64,000 bases of DNA from Halomonas sp. MCCC 1A13316 (GTDB lineage: Bacteria > Pseudomonadota > Gammaproteobacteria > Pseudomonadales > Halomonadaceae): NCBI RefSeq assembly GCF_014931605.1, contig NZ_CP053382.1, positions 3,534,001-3,598,000 on the forward strand, given 5' to 3'. A program made the position numbers and the translations under genes. Of this stretch, positions 50,306 to 59,204 are shown in pieces. Under the pieces are notes generated by a model, which was given only the letters and a program-made list of their open reading frames with translations, searched no databases and had not been told where the DNA came from. The stretch's first letter is position 1; each line of letters begins with the position of its first letter.

Positions 50306-51082
50306 TTGGATTCCATTCGCCGCACCCTTCTCGGCCAGCTGGCCCGCCTCAGTGCGGGTGCCGCCCTGATACCACTCGCCAACATCGCCAGCGCCGGCAT
50401 CAACCAGCAGCCGCCCCGCCGAGAAGGCGATTCTACCAAGCGCTACGGCATGCTCATCGACCTGCGCCAATGTATCGGCTGCCAGGCCTGCACCGTGTCG
50501 TGTCATATCGAGAATGCCGCCCCGCTGGGCAGTTTCCGAACCACCGTTTCCCAGTACGAGGTCGAGCACCACGAAACCGGTGAGGTCGCCACCTTCATGC
50601 TGCCGCGACTCTGCAACCACTGTGAGGACCCACCCTGCGTGCCGGTCTGTCCGGTGGAGGCCACCTTCCAGCGCCAGGATGGCATCGTGGTAGTGGACAG
50701 CGACCGCTGTGTGGGCTGCGCCTATTGTGTCAACGCCTGCCCCTACGACGCTCGTTTCATCAACGAGCGCACCCAGACTGCCGACAAATGCACTTTCTGC
50801 GCCCACCGCCTGGAAGCCGGCCTGTTGCCGGCATGTGTCGAGAGCTGCGTAGGTGGAGCTCGGATCATCGGCGATATGCGTGACCCGAACAGCCAGATCA
50901 GCCGCATGATCGCCGAGCATCGCGACGAACTGATGGTGCTGCAGCCTGAAAAGAACACACTGCCTCAGGTCTTCTACCTCGGCATGGACGAGCGCTTCGT
51001 CACTCGCCCCCTGGCCGAGCCGGTGGCCCTGGAAGTTCTCGACCCCCACGGCAAGGAGATGGGCTATGAATTCCGCCATTGA
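50306..51082 (+). CDS. ttrB: Tetrathionate reductase iron-sulfur subunit
   Basis: A 258-residue ferredoxin-like subunit with 16 Cys in four groups: 56-66, 103-115, 135-145 and 162-181, giving four [4Fe-4S] clusters. YGMLIDLRQCIGCQAC, LCNHCEDPPCVPVCPVEATFQ, CVGCAYCVNACPYDARFI and TADKCTFCAHRLEAGLLPACVESCVGGARIIGD match Salmonella TtrB closely in the order and spacing. The N-terminus is hydrophobic (about residues 7-27) as in other TtrB proteins. The start is a TTG with GGAGG 6 nt upstream; no ATG gives this N-terminus. It passes electrons from TtrC to TtrA. The ttrC start overlaps its end by 17 nt. Confidence 0.95.
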   Translation: MDSIRRTLLGQLARLSAGAALIPLANIASAGINQQPPRREGDSTKRYGMLIDLRQCIGCQACTVSCHIENAAPLGSFRTTVSQYEVEHHETGEVATFMLPRLCNHCEDPPCVPVCPVEATFQRQDGIVVVDSDRCVGCAYCVNACPYDARFINERTQTADKCTFCAHRLEAGLLPACVESCVGGARIIGDMRDPNSQISRMIAEHRDELMVLQPEKNTLPQVFYLGMDERFVTRPLAEPVALEVLDPHGKEMGYEFRH

Positions 51083-52274
51083 GCTGCTCGCCCCGCGCTA
51101 TGACATCGCCTGGTACCCCTGGGCTGTGCAGTACTTCTTCATGATTGCGCTCTCGTACGCCACCCTGTGGCTAGCCTCCCCGGCGCTGATATTCGGCAAG
51201 CCGACCTGGTTGCCTACCGCTCGTCTGGCGCTGCTGGCCTGTCTGACCACCACCCTGGTGGCGCCCGTGGCGTTGCTCGCCGACTTGCACCAGCCGCTGC
51301 GTTTCTGGCACTTCTATGCCTACTCAAACACCCATTCGTGGATGTCCGTCGGCAGCCTGATCCTGCCACTCTACGTGGTGGGTGTCATCGTGATGGCATG
51401 GTTGGCTTGGCGCCCGGCGCTGCAAGCCAATCGCCAGGCGCCCGGCATCGCCGGGCTGGTTGCCCGCTGGCTGTCGCTGGGTGACTCGCCCACCCCCCGC
51501 GCCCTGCTGGTAACGGTGGGCCTGGGCACCTTGGTCCTCTCTACCGGCATCATGCTCTATACCGGCGCCGAGGTGGCCATCGTCAAGGCCCGCCCGCTGT
51601 GGCACACCGTCTGGCTGCCACCGATGTTCGTGGCCACCGGCTTCATCGCCGCGGCCGGGCTGCTTATGGTCCTGAATCGGGTCAGCGGCCTGCGTGACGG
51701 CAGCGTCACGAGACAGATGCTCAAGGTAATGCTGGGAGCCTGCCTGATGGCCGGCCTGGTCGCCGCCAGCTGGTTTCTCGATGGCATTAACGCCACTGTC
51801 GGTTCGGTGTCTGCGGCCATAGAATCGGTGCGCGGCAGTGCCGAATGGCGCAGCACGGCATTGTGGGGTGGTTTCACCGGCGTGGCGCTGCTCGGCAGCG
51901 TGCTCTACCTGCTGACTCGCCCCACCGCGCAGCGCCCGGCGCTCTACGCCTGGGCCTGGGTATTGGGTCTGGTCGCCCTGCATGTGGGCTGGATGTTCCG
52001 CTGGGTGGTGTTGATGGACGTACAGACCGTGGCCCGCCATAGCGCCGGCTTCCATCATTACGGCATTCCCGCCGGCTCTTCCGGCATTCTGGGGATTGTC
52101 GGCACCTTCGGTCTGTGGCTTACCGCCATTCTGCTGGTAGAACTCTTCGTACCATGGCGCCAGGCCCGCCAGGGCGGCATTGCCACCGACCCCTTACCTG
52201 CATCCCCCGCCGCTGCAAACCGTGCCGGCGGAAACGCTGCGAACAACATCGAAGGAACCCCCCGCCATGGCTAA
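51066..52274 (+). CDS. ttrC: Tetrathionate reductase membrane subunit (NrfD family)
   Basis: A 402-residue membrane protein with about nine helices, longer than typical TtrC of about 340. NrfD-family features include FWHFYAYSNTHSWMSVGSLILPLYVV (quinol-site region), and GWMFRWVVLMDVQTVARHSAGFHHYGIPAGSSGILGIVGTFG. It oxidises quinol and hands electrons to TtrB. The last 40 residues are a Pro/Ala-rich tail. The gene overlaps ttrB by 17 nt and ttrA by 8 nt. Confidence 0.92.
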   Translation: MNSAIELLAPRYDIAWYPWAVQYFFMIALSYATLWLASPALIFGKPTWLPTARLALLACLTTTLVAPVALLADLHQPLRFWHFYAYSNTHSWMSVGSLILPLYVVGVIVMAWLAWRPALQANRQAPGIAGLVARWLSLGDSPTPRALLVTVGLGTLVLSTGIMLYTGAEVAIVKARPLWHTVWLPPMFVATGFIAAAGLLMVLNRVSGLRDGSVTRQMLKVMLGACLMAGLVAASWFLDGINATVGSVSAAIESVRGSAEWRSTALWGGFTGVALLGSVLYLLTRPTAQRPALYAWAWVLGLVALHVGWMFRWVVLMDVQTVARHSAGFHHYGIPAGSSGILGIVGTFGLWLTAILLVELFVPWRQARQGGIATDPLPASPAAANRAGGNAANNIEGTPRHG

Positions 52275-55200
52275 GTCTTCCGTGGACACTTCACGCCGTC
52301 GTTTCATGAAAGGCGCCGTTGCCGCCGGCGGCGCCGCCACCTTCGCCGCGGGCTATTCCGACCCGCTGCTCAAGATGAGCAAAGGGGTCACCGGCAGCGC
52401 CGGGGAGAAACCCAACCATCGCATTCACGGCAACTCGTTGGCGCCTGAATACACAGTCGACCCGGAGAGCGGCGAACTCACCCTCAACCCGGACCAGCGC
52501 GTGGCCTTCACTGTCTGCTACGGGTGCACAACAAAATGCGGCGTACGCGTGCGCGTTGACAATGACAGCGAACGGGTGTTGCGCGTTTCGGGCAACCCCT
52601 ACCACCCGCTCTCCGCCGACGAACACCTGCCCATGCACACCCCCGTGGCCGAAGCCCTGCGCGGGCTGAGCGCCTACGGCGAGCAGGGTCAGCAGAACCG
52701 CTCCACCGCCTGTGCCCGAGGCAATGCCATGATGGCGCAGATCGACAGCCCCTTCCGCGTCACCCATTGTCTCAAGCGGGTAGGCGAACGCGGCAACCGC
52801 AAGTGGCAGAAGATCTCCTTCGAACAGCTGATCGAGGAGATATGCGAGGGAGGCGACCTTTTCGGCGAGGGGCACGTGGAGGGTCTTCGCACCATTCACG
52901 ACCACGACACGCTGATCGACCCCGAGAATCCCGAGTTCGGTCCGAAGGCCAACCAGCTGATGGTGATGGAAGCCACTGACTATGGCCGCTCCGCCCTGCT
53001 CAAACGCTTCACCATGAATGCCTTCGCCACCCGCAACTATGGCCATCATGGCTCCTACTGCGGTCTCGCCTACCGCATGGGTGCCGGTGCGGTGATGAAC
53101 GACCTGGAAAAGAATGCCCACACCAAGCCTGACATCCAGCATGCCAGCTTCATCCTGTACGTCGGCACTGCCCCTAGCCAGGCCGGCAATCCCTTCAAGC
53201 GCCAGGGGCGATTGATCGCCCAGGCACGGGCCCAAGGCACTCTGGAATACGTCGTGGTCGACCCCGTGCTGAATACCTCCGCCTCGCACGCTGCCGGCAA
53301 CAACCACTGGGTTCCGATACTACCAGGCTCGGATAGTGCCCTGGCCATGGGCATGATCCAGTGGCTGCTCGACAACGAGGGTTACGCCAAGGCGTTCCTT
53401 GAGCTGCCCGGCCAACCTGCTGCGGACGCCGCCGGGGAGGTCACCCACACCAATGCCACCCATCTGGTGATCCATACCCAGGGCCACCCTCGCCGAGGCC
53501 ACTTCCTGCGCGCCAGCGACCTCGGCCTGGCCGAGGCCGGCAGCGATGCAGACGTGACCATGGTGGTGGCCAACGGCGAGCTGGCGGAGAGCACCCGAGC
53601 AATGGCCGCCGAGCTGTTCGTGAACCAAGAGATCAAGCTTGCAAACGGCTCGAGCCTCACGGTGAAGAGCAGCATGACCCTGCTGCGCGAGGCAGCCAAC
53701 GAGCACAGCCCGGCAACCTACGCCGAACAATGCGGTATCCCCGAAGCAATCATCGTCGACCTGGCTCGCCGCTTCGCCAGTCACGGCCGTCGCGCGGTAG
53801 CCAATTCCCACGGCGGCATGATGTCGGGGCATGGCTTCTATGCCGCCTTCGGCATGCAGATGCTCAACGTGCTGGCCGGCAACCACAACCGCAAGGGCGG
53901 CAGCGCCGTGGGCGGCGGTCAGTTCAACGGTGTGGGCGAAGGGCCGCGCTACGATCTGGCCAATTTCCCCGGCAAGCGCGGCCCCAAGGGGGTGTTTCTT
54001 TCGCGCTCGCGCTTTCCCTACGAGAAGTCCTCCGAGTACCAGCGCAAGGTGGCCGCCGGAGAGAATCCCTACCCGGCGCGAGCGCCGTGGCGCTCACTGG
54101 CGCCGCCCACCCTCACCGAGCACCTGCCTTCGGCCCTGGACGGCTACCCCTACCCGATCAAGGCGGTAATCGGCTGCATGGCCAACCCGATCTACGGCCA
54201 GGCCGGCCTGGAGGCGCTGATCGCCGACAAGATCAAGGACCCGAAGCGCCTGGGGCTGTTCGTGGCCATCGACGGTTTCCTCAACGAGACCAACCGCTAC
54301 GCCGACTATGTTGTGCCGGACTCGGTGATGTACGAGGTGTGGGGGTTCACCGGTTCCTGGAAGGGCACCCTGGGCAAGATGACGACCGCCTGCTGGCCGG
54401 TGGTGGAACCCCGCCAGCAGCAGACCCAGGACGGCGAGCCGGTCTCCCTGGACAGCTTCTTCATCGCCGTGGCCAAGCGCCTGGACTTGGCCGGCTTCGG
54501 TGACGAGGCAATCCCCGATGCCGAGGGTAACCTGCACCCGCTCAACCGCGCGGAGGACTTCTACCTGCGCGCCGCCGCCAACGTGGCCATGCAGGGGAAT
54601 CCGCTACCCGACGCCAACGAAAGCGACATCGCCCACGCCGGCCTGGCCCCGCTGATACCGCGCATCGAGCGCACCTTGAAGGCCGAGGAGCAGGGCCCGG
54701 TGGCCTATCTCTATGCTCGCGGTGGGCGCTTCGAGGACTTCAAGGACCATTTCAAGGGCGAGAATCTTACCGGCGCCTGGAAGCGCACCCTTTGTGTCTA
54801 CAACGAGCAGGTAGGCACCAGCATCGACACTCGAAATGGTGCACTCAACCGCGGCGTGCCCTTCCATAGCCTGCCGAAACTGGCCGATGGCCGTGCCATG
54901 CGCGAGGTCTTTACCGAGGAGGAGTGGCCGCTACTGGCCTTCTCGTTCAAATCGAACCTGATGAACTCCTACGCCATCGGGCTCGAGCGGCTGCGCATGA
55001 TCAAGCCCTACAACCCGGTGATGCTGCACCGCCAGGATGCCGAGCGCTTCGGGATCCAGCACGGCGACACCATTCGCATCGAGAGCCCCGGGGGCAGCGT
55101 CGTCGCCCTGGCGCTGGTAGGCAACGGAGTAATGCCGGGCGCGTTGGGCATCGAGCACGGCTATGGCCACCGCGATCTGGGGGCGACACCTCACCTGATC

Positions 55201-55368
55201 GACGGAGTGTCCCAGCCAGACCTCGAGTGGCTGCGAGCCGGCATCAACATCAACGATCTGGGCTTCAAGGATCCCACTCGCAGCGTCGATGGCACCTGGC
55301 TTGAGCCCATCAGCGGCGCCGCTGTGCGCCAGGGTCTGCCAATTCGGGTCAGCCGCGTCGAAATCTGA
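52267..55368 (+). CDS. ttrA: Tetrathionate reductase catalytic (molybdopterin) subunit
   Basis: A 1033-residue molybdoenzyme, close to the roughly 1020 residues of Salmonella TtrA. A Tat signal is at residues 9-30 (SRRRFMKGAV). The [4Fe-4S] cluster Cys are C84, C87, C91 and C149; the Mo ligand is C265 in HGSYCGLAYRMGAG. Guanylate-binding regions include SNLFGD-free NSHGGMMSGHGF, VIGCMANPIYGQAGL and the C-terminal KSNLMNSYAIGLERLRMIKPYNPVMLHRQDAERFGI domain. It reduces tetrathionate to thiosulfate in the periplasm. Related selenate or arsenate reductases share the fold, but gene order and TtrB similarity favour tetrathionate. The ATG at 52267 has AAGGA upstream. No sensor pair (ttrRS) is adjacent. 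Confidence 0.94.
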   Translation: MAKSSVDTSRRRFMKGAVAAGGAATFAAGYSDPLLKMSKGVTGSAGEKPNHRIHGNSLAPEYTVDPESGELTLNPDQRVAFTVCYGCTTKCGVRVRVDNDSERVLRVSGNPYHPLSADEHLPMHTPVAEALRGLSAYGEQGQQNRSTACARGNAMMAQIDSPFRVTHCLKRVGERGNRKWQKISFEQLIEEICEGGDLFGEGHVEGLRTIHDHDTLIDPENPEFGPKANQLMVMEATDYGRSALLKRFTMNAFATRNYGHHGSYCGLAYRMGAGAVMNDLEKNAHTKPDIQHASFILYVGTAPSQAGNPFKRQGRLIAQARAQGTLEYVVVDPVLNTSASHAAGNNHWVPILPGSDSALAMGMIQWLLDNEGYAKAFLELPGQPAADAAGEVTHTNATHLVIHTQGHPRRGHFLRASDLGLAEAGSDADVTMVVANGELAESTRAMAAELFVNQEIKLANGSSLTVKSSMTLLREAANEHSPATYAEQCGIPEAIIVDLARRFASHGRRAVANSHGGMMSGHGFYAAFGMQMLNVLAGNHNRKGGSAVGGGQFNGVGEGPRYDLANFPGKRGPKGVFLSRSRFPYEKSSEYQRKVAAGENPYPARAPWRSLAPPTLTEHLPSALDGYPYPIKAVIGCMANPIYGQAGLEALIADKIKDPKRLGLFVAIDGFLNETNRYADYVVPDSVMYEVWGFTGSWKGTLGKMTTACWPVVEPRQQQTQDGEPVSLDSFFIAVAKRLDLAGFGDEAIPDAEGNLHPLNRAEDFYLRAAANVAMQGNPLPDANESDIAHAGLAPLIPRIERTLKAEEQGPVAYLYARGGRFEDFKDHFKGENLTGAWKRTLCVYNEQVGTSIDTRNGALNRGVPFHSLPKLADGRAMREVFTEEEWPLLAFSFKSNLMNSYAIGLERLRMIKPYNPVMLHRQDAERFGIQHGDTIRIESPGGSVVALALVGNGVMPGALGIEHGYGHRDLGATPHLIDGVSQPDLEWLRAGININDLGFKDPTRSVDGTWLEPISGAAVRQGLPIRVSRVEI

Positions 55369-55390
55369 CGTGCCCGTGGCAAGGAGAGCA

Positions 55391-55423
55391 CATCGCCCCT
55401 GCTGGCTTTCCGCAGGGGCGATG
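55391..55423. terminator. Hairpin after ttrA
   Basis: A perfect 12-bp stem (catcgcccctgc / gcaggggcgatg), 9-nt loop, 22 nt past the ttrA stop, between converging genes. No T-tract. Confidence 0.65.
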
Positions 55424-55450
55424 CATGGTGGGGTATGGCTCGTTCTCCGT

Positions 55451-55639
55451 TCACTCCTCGCGCTGCTCGTACTCTTCCGCTGCCTTGAGGGCCTCGACTT
55501 CGGTGTCGTGCTCCGAAACGACGATCTCGTTGTCGGGGTCCGTCTCGTCGATCACGTGCCAGCCGGTGACCGGCAGGTTGATGTCCTCGGCATCTCGGAT
55601 CGGCTCGACGCGGGCTTGCTTGGGTCCGCTCTTGGGCAT
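55451..55639 (-). CDS. Small acidic protein, unknown
   Basis: A 62-residue protein beginning MPKSGPKQARVEPIRDAED. The C-terminal half GWHVIDETDPDNEIVVSEHDTEVEALKAAEEYEQ alternates beta and acidic helix and faintly recalls the DUF2188 fold (W-x-V then a helix of A-E repeats). It has no signal peptide. AAGGAGG sits 4 nt before the ATG, so it is probably translated. It is between ttrA and ilvD, convergent with ttrA. Function unknown. Confidence 0.65.
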   Translation of the reverse strand: MPKSGPKQARVEPIRDAEDINLPVTGWHVIDETDPDNEIVVSEHDTEVEALKAAEEYEQREE

Positions 55640-55743
55640 GTTGCCTCCTTGCTGTTGCCTTCAGCTATCGGGACGACGCGTTTACGCCGTCCATCCTCAA
55701 CCTAGCCAAGACCCCCGGCTATGCCAAACGCACCAGGAGCCCG

Positions 55744-57429
55744 TCAGTCGGCCAGGTCGGTGACGGCGCCGGTACTCGCCGAGCTCACCGTGCGCGCATA
55801 CTTGGCCAGCACGCCGCGGGTATAACGCGGCGCGGGCTGGCGCCAGGCATCGCGGCGACGGGCAAGCTCCGCGTCGTCGACGTGCAGTTCGATGGTATCC
55901 GCCTCGGCGTCGATGGTGATGGCGTCGCCATCATGCACCAGCGCCAGCGGTCCGCCATCGAAGGCCTCGGGCGAGACATGCCCCACCACGAAGCCGTGGC
56001 TGCCGCCGGAGAAGCGCCCGTCGGTAATCAGCGCCACGGCATCGCCCAGCCCGCGCCCCATGATCGCCGAAGTGGGCGTAAGCATCTCGCGCATACCGGG
56101 GCCGCCCTTCGGCCCCTCATAGCGGATCACCACCACATCGCCGGCCATGACCGTGCCGTCGTTGATGCGCGCCTGCGCCTCCTCCTCGGAGCCGAACACT
56201 CGCGCGGTGCCGGAAAAGCGCGTGCCCTCCTTGCCGGTGATCTTGGCCACCGCGCCTTCGGGCGCCAGGTTGCCGTAGAGAATGCGCAGGTGGCTTTCGC
56301 GCTTGATGGGAGTCGCCAGCGGGGCAATAATCCGCTGTCCCTCGGGATACGGCTCGACCGCGGCCAGGTTCTCGGCCAACGTCCTACCGGTCACCGTCAG
56401 GCAGTCGCCGTGCAGCATGCCGGCGTCGAGCAGCGTCTTCATCAGCGGCTGGATGCCGCCGATCTCGACCAGCTCGCTCATCATGTAGCGCCCGCTGGGG
56501 CGCAGGTCGGCCAGCACCGGCACACGCCGGCCGATCTCGGTGAAATCGGCAAGCGAGAGCGGCACGCCCACGGTGCTGGCCATGGCGATCAGGTGCAGCA
56601 CCGCGTTGGTGGAACCGCCCAGGGCGATGACCACGGTGATGGCGTTTTCGAAGGACTCGCGGGTCATGATGTCGCTGGGCTTGATGTCGCGCTCGAGCAG
56701 TTCGAGCACCGCGGCACCGGCCGCCTCGCAGTCGGCGCGCTTGGCCTGCGATACGGCATTCTGCGCCGAACTGCCCGGCAGGCTCATGCCCAGCGCCTCG
56801 ATGGCCGAGGCCATGGTGTTGGCGGTGTACATGCCGCCGCAGGACCCCGGGCCAGGAATCGCCGTCTCCTCGATCTGCTTGAGTTCGATCAGGTCCATGT
56901 CGCCGCGCGAGTGGGCGCCCATGGCCTCGAACACCGAAACGATGTCGGTATGGCCCGCCCCCGGCTGGATGGTGCCACCGTAGACGAACACGCTCGGCCG
57001 GTTCAGCCGTGCCAGGCCCATCACGCAGCCCGGCATGTTCTTGTCGCAGCCGCCGATGGCCACCAGGCCGTCAAAGCCCTCGCAGCCGGCAACCGTCTCG
57101 ATGGAGTCGGCGATCACTTCACGCGAAACCAGCGAGTACTTCATGCCCTCGGTGCCGTTGGCGATACCGTCGGAGATGGTGATGGTATTGAACACCACGC
57201 CCTTGCCGCCGGCGCCATCGGCACCGTCGCGTGCCCGCTCGGCGAGTTCGTGGATATGGCTGTTGCAGGGCGTGACCATGCTCCAGGTGGAGGCAATTCC
57301 CACCTGGGGCTTGGTGAAATCCTCGTCGCTGAAGCCCACCGCACGCAGCATGGCGCGGCTGGCCGACTTGCCGACGCCGTCCACCACCGGGGCGGAATGA
57401 CGGCGGCGTGGATCCGGGGTATCGCTCAT
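55744..57429 (-). CDS. ilvD: Dihydroxy-acid dehydratase
   Basis: A 561-residue iron-sulfur enzyme of branched-chain amino acid synthesis. [32 protein letters not shown] (cluster Cys), [41 protein letters not shown] and the C-terminal [23 protein letters not shown] are diagnostic. It converts 2,3-dihydroxy-isovalerate and its methyl homolog to the 2-oxo acids. The ATG at 57429 is chosen. It stands alone, between the APC permease copy 2 and a small gene. Confidence 0.95.
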   Translation of the reverse strand: MSDTPDPRRRHSAPVVDGVGKSASRAMLRAVGFSDEDFTKPQVGIASTWSMVTPCNSHIHELAERARDGADGAGGKGVVFNTITISDGIANGTEGMKYSLVSREVIADSIETVAGCEGFDGLVAIGGCDKNMPGCVMGLARLNRPSVFVYGGTIQPGAGHTDIVSVFEAMGAHSRGDMDLIELKQIEETAIPGPGSCGGMYTANTMASAIEALGMSLPGSSAQNAVSQAKRADCEAAGAAVLELLERDIKPSDIMTRESFENAITVVIALGGSTNAVLHLIAMASTVGVPLSLADFTEIGRRVPVLADLRPSGRYMMSELVEIGGIQPLMKTLLDAGMLHGDCLTVTGRTLAENLAAVEPYPEGQRIIAPLATPIKRESHLRILYGNLAPEGAVAKITGKEGTRFSGTARVFGSEEEAQARINDGTVMAGDVVVIRYEGPKGGPGMREMLTPTSAIMGRGLGDAVALITDGRFSGGSHGFVVGHVSPEAFDGGPLALVHDGDAITIDAEADTIELHVDDAELARRRDAWRQPAPRYTRGVLAKYARTVSSASTGAVTDLAD

Positions 57430-57561
57430 GAGACGGTCTCCGTTTCGATCGTGTGATCTACAGAGGGTGGCCGTCCGCAGGCGCGGTGGCAACTACTGGC
57501 GCCGCCTGCAAGGCACGGCCTGTATCGACGAGGGCCTTGCAGGATCGACAGCGGCGGGCCG

Positions 57562-59004
57562 TCAGCGCCCTGGGTAGGGGTCCGTCCCGGCCAGCTCACG
57601 CTTCATCATGCGATCGCTGAAGGCGATGCCGTAGCGCTTCCTCGACCAGGCATAGAGCGCCAGGCCGATCAGCATCCAGCCGGCGAACATCAGCCACTCG
57701 ACGGGTGCCAGCGCGGAGGGGCTGCCAGGCATGTACATGGCGATGAGACCCAGGGAAAGAACAATCGACAGGCTGCCCACCAGTTTGCCCTGGCGTACCC
57801 GGAACGGACGCGGCATCTCCGGCTCACGGCGCCGCAGCACCACGAAAGAGATCGCCACGAACAGGTAGGCAATGACGATGCCGAGACCGCCGGCCACCAC
57901 CAGCCAGACCAGGGCTGGACGACCGAAGAACGGCGCGATCGAAGAGAGAATGCCCATCACCAGGATAGCGTTGGTGGGGGTACGATGCTTGGGATGCAGC
58001 TTGGCCAGCCAGGCCGGCAGCATGCCGGAGTGAGCCAGCGCGTAGATCGCCCGCGAGCCGCCTACGTAGAAGGCGTTCCAGCTGGTGACGATACCGGCGA
58101 TGCCGGCCAGGATCATCAACTTGCCCGCCCATGGAGCCTGGAAGACGGCCTGCATGGCATCCGGCACGGCCAAAGAACTGGCAGCCAACTGATCGGGATT
58201 CAGCATCAGGGCGGTACCCAGGATGATCAGCGAATACCAGAACACCGCCATGATCACCGAGATCATCAATACGCGGCCAATCTCGCGAAATGGCAGGTTG
58301 ATCTCCTCGGCCGCCTGGGGAATCACGTCGAACCCCACGAACATGAAGGGCACCATGATGATGACCAGCATGATGCCGCCCACGACGCCCTCCTCGACGG
58401 AGAACAGCGGTTCCATGGTTGCGGTATTGCCCTGGAAGAGCGCCCCGGTGATGAACATGATGCCCACTACCAGGATCAGCAGGGTCACCAGCTTCTGCAG
58501 CAGCGCCGCAGTGCGGATGCCCACGTAGTTCACCCACATCATCAGCACCGAGCCGGCCACGCCGACAGCCACCCAGGTCGCCTGTACGTCCCAATCGGCG
58601 ATGGTCCACAAATGCCCCACGGCATAGCCGGGGAAGAGATGCTCCACGACGGTAGGCAGCGCCACGGCCTCGAAGGCCACCACGCTGACGTAACCCAGAG
58701 TGATCGCCCAGGTACACAGGAAGGAGGCGAAGTGGCCAAGGGCGCGATAGCTGTAGACGTGTTCGCCGCCTACCTGGGGCATGGCGGAAGCGAGTTCGGC
58801 ATAGGTGAGGCCCACCAGCACGATGATCAGGCCACCGATCAGAAAGGCCGTGATCGCGCCCAGGCTTCCGGCGGACTGGATCCAACTGCCGGTCAACACG
58901 ATCCAACCCCAGCCGATCATGGCGCCGAAGGCCAGCGCCAGCACATCCTTGCGGGCCAGTACGCGAGCCAGTTGGTTCGGCTCTGCCGCGGATTCCTGTG
59001 TCAT
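57562..59004 (-). CDS. APC-family amino acid/amine permease, copy 2
   Basis: A 480-residue paralog of the permease at 47965. Nearly every helix is identical or conservatively changed; differences cluster in the first 13 residues, around residues 125-145 and in a few loops. It has the same GWGWIVLTGSW and FVGFDVIPQAAEEI motifs and the same C-terminal MMKRELAG-DPYPGR. It shares the AAAATAATCAAC element upstream. The neighbours differ (ilvD and a TPP-controlled symporter), so the copies may serve different conditions for the same or related cargo. Confidence 0.88.
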   Translation of the reverse strand: MTQESAAEPNQLARVLARKDVLALAFGAMIGWGWIVLTGSWIQSAGSLGAITAFLIGGLIIVLVGLTYAELASAMPQVGGEHVYSYRALGHFASFLCTWAITLGYVSVVAFEAVALPTVVEHLFPGYAVGHLWTIADWDVQATWVAVGVAGSVLMMWVNYVGIRTAALLQKLVTLLILVVGIMFITGALFQGNTATMEPLFSVEEGVVGGIMLVIIMVPFMFVGFDVIPQAAEEINLPFREIGRVLMISVIMAVFWYSLIILGTALMLNPDQLAASSLAVPDAMQAVFQAPWAGKLMILAGIAGIVTSWNAFYVGGSRAIYALAHSGMLPAWLAKLHPKHRTPTNAILVMGILSSIAPFFGRPALVWLVVAGGLGIVIAYLFVAISFVVLRRREPEMPRPFRVRQGKLVGSLSIVLSLGLIAMYMPGSPSALAPVEWLMFAGWMLIGLALYAWSRKRYGIAFSDRMMKRELAGTDPYPGR

Positions 59005-59057
59005 ATCGTCCTCACGATTGTCGTTGTTGAGTGTTAAATATTTACCTCACCTTGAAT

Positions 59058-59069
59058 AAAATAATCAAC
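59058..59069 (-). promoter_or_regulatory. Element shared by both APC permease genes (copy 2)
   Basis: AAAATAATCAAC 54 nt before the start of the copy 2 permease, identical to 49467-49478. Confidence 0.45.
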
Positions 59070-59204
59070 GAAAGAAAGCTTAGGAGCAAAGCCCAAATAG
59101 AAGAATAGACTTTGGTCGGGAGAATGAATGAGAAATGCGCCAGCCGGGAGCTGGCGCGACGATAAATCGGGACTTCATCAAGCGTAAACCGGCCAGGGGC
59201 CAAT

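Noticed and set aside
50222..51079. Long ORF on the minus strand opposite ttrB.
   Set aside because: It is the antisense of a well-identified gene; the residues follow from codon bias and GC content. Similar long shadows occur opposite many genes here.
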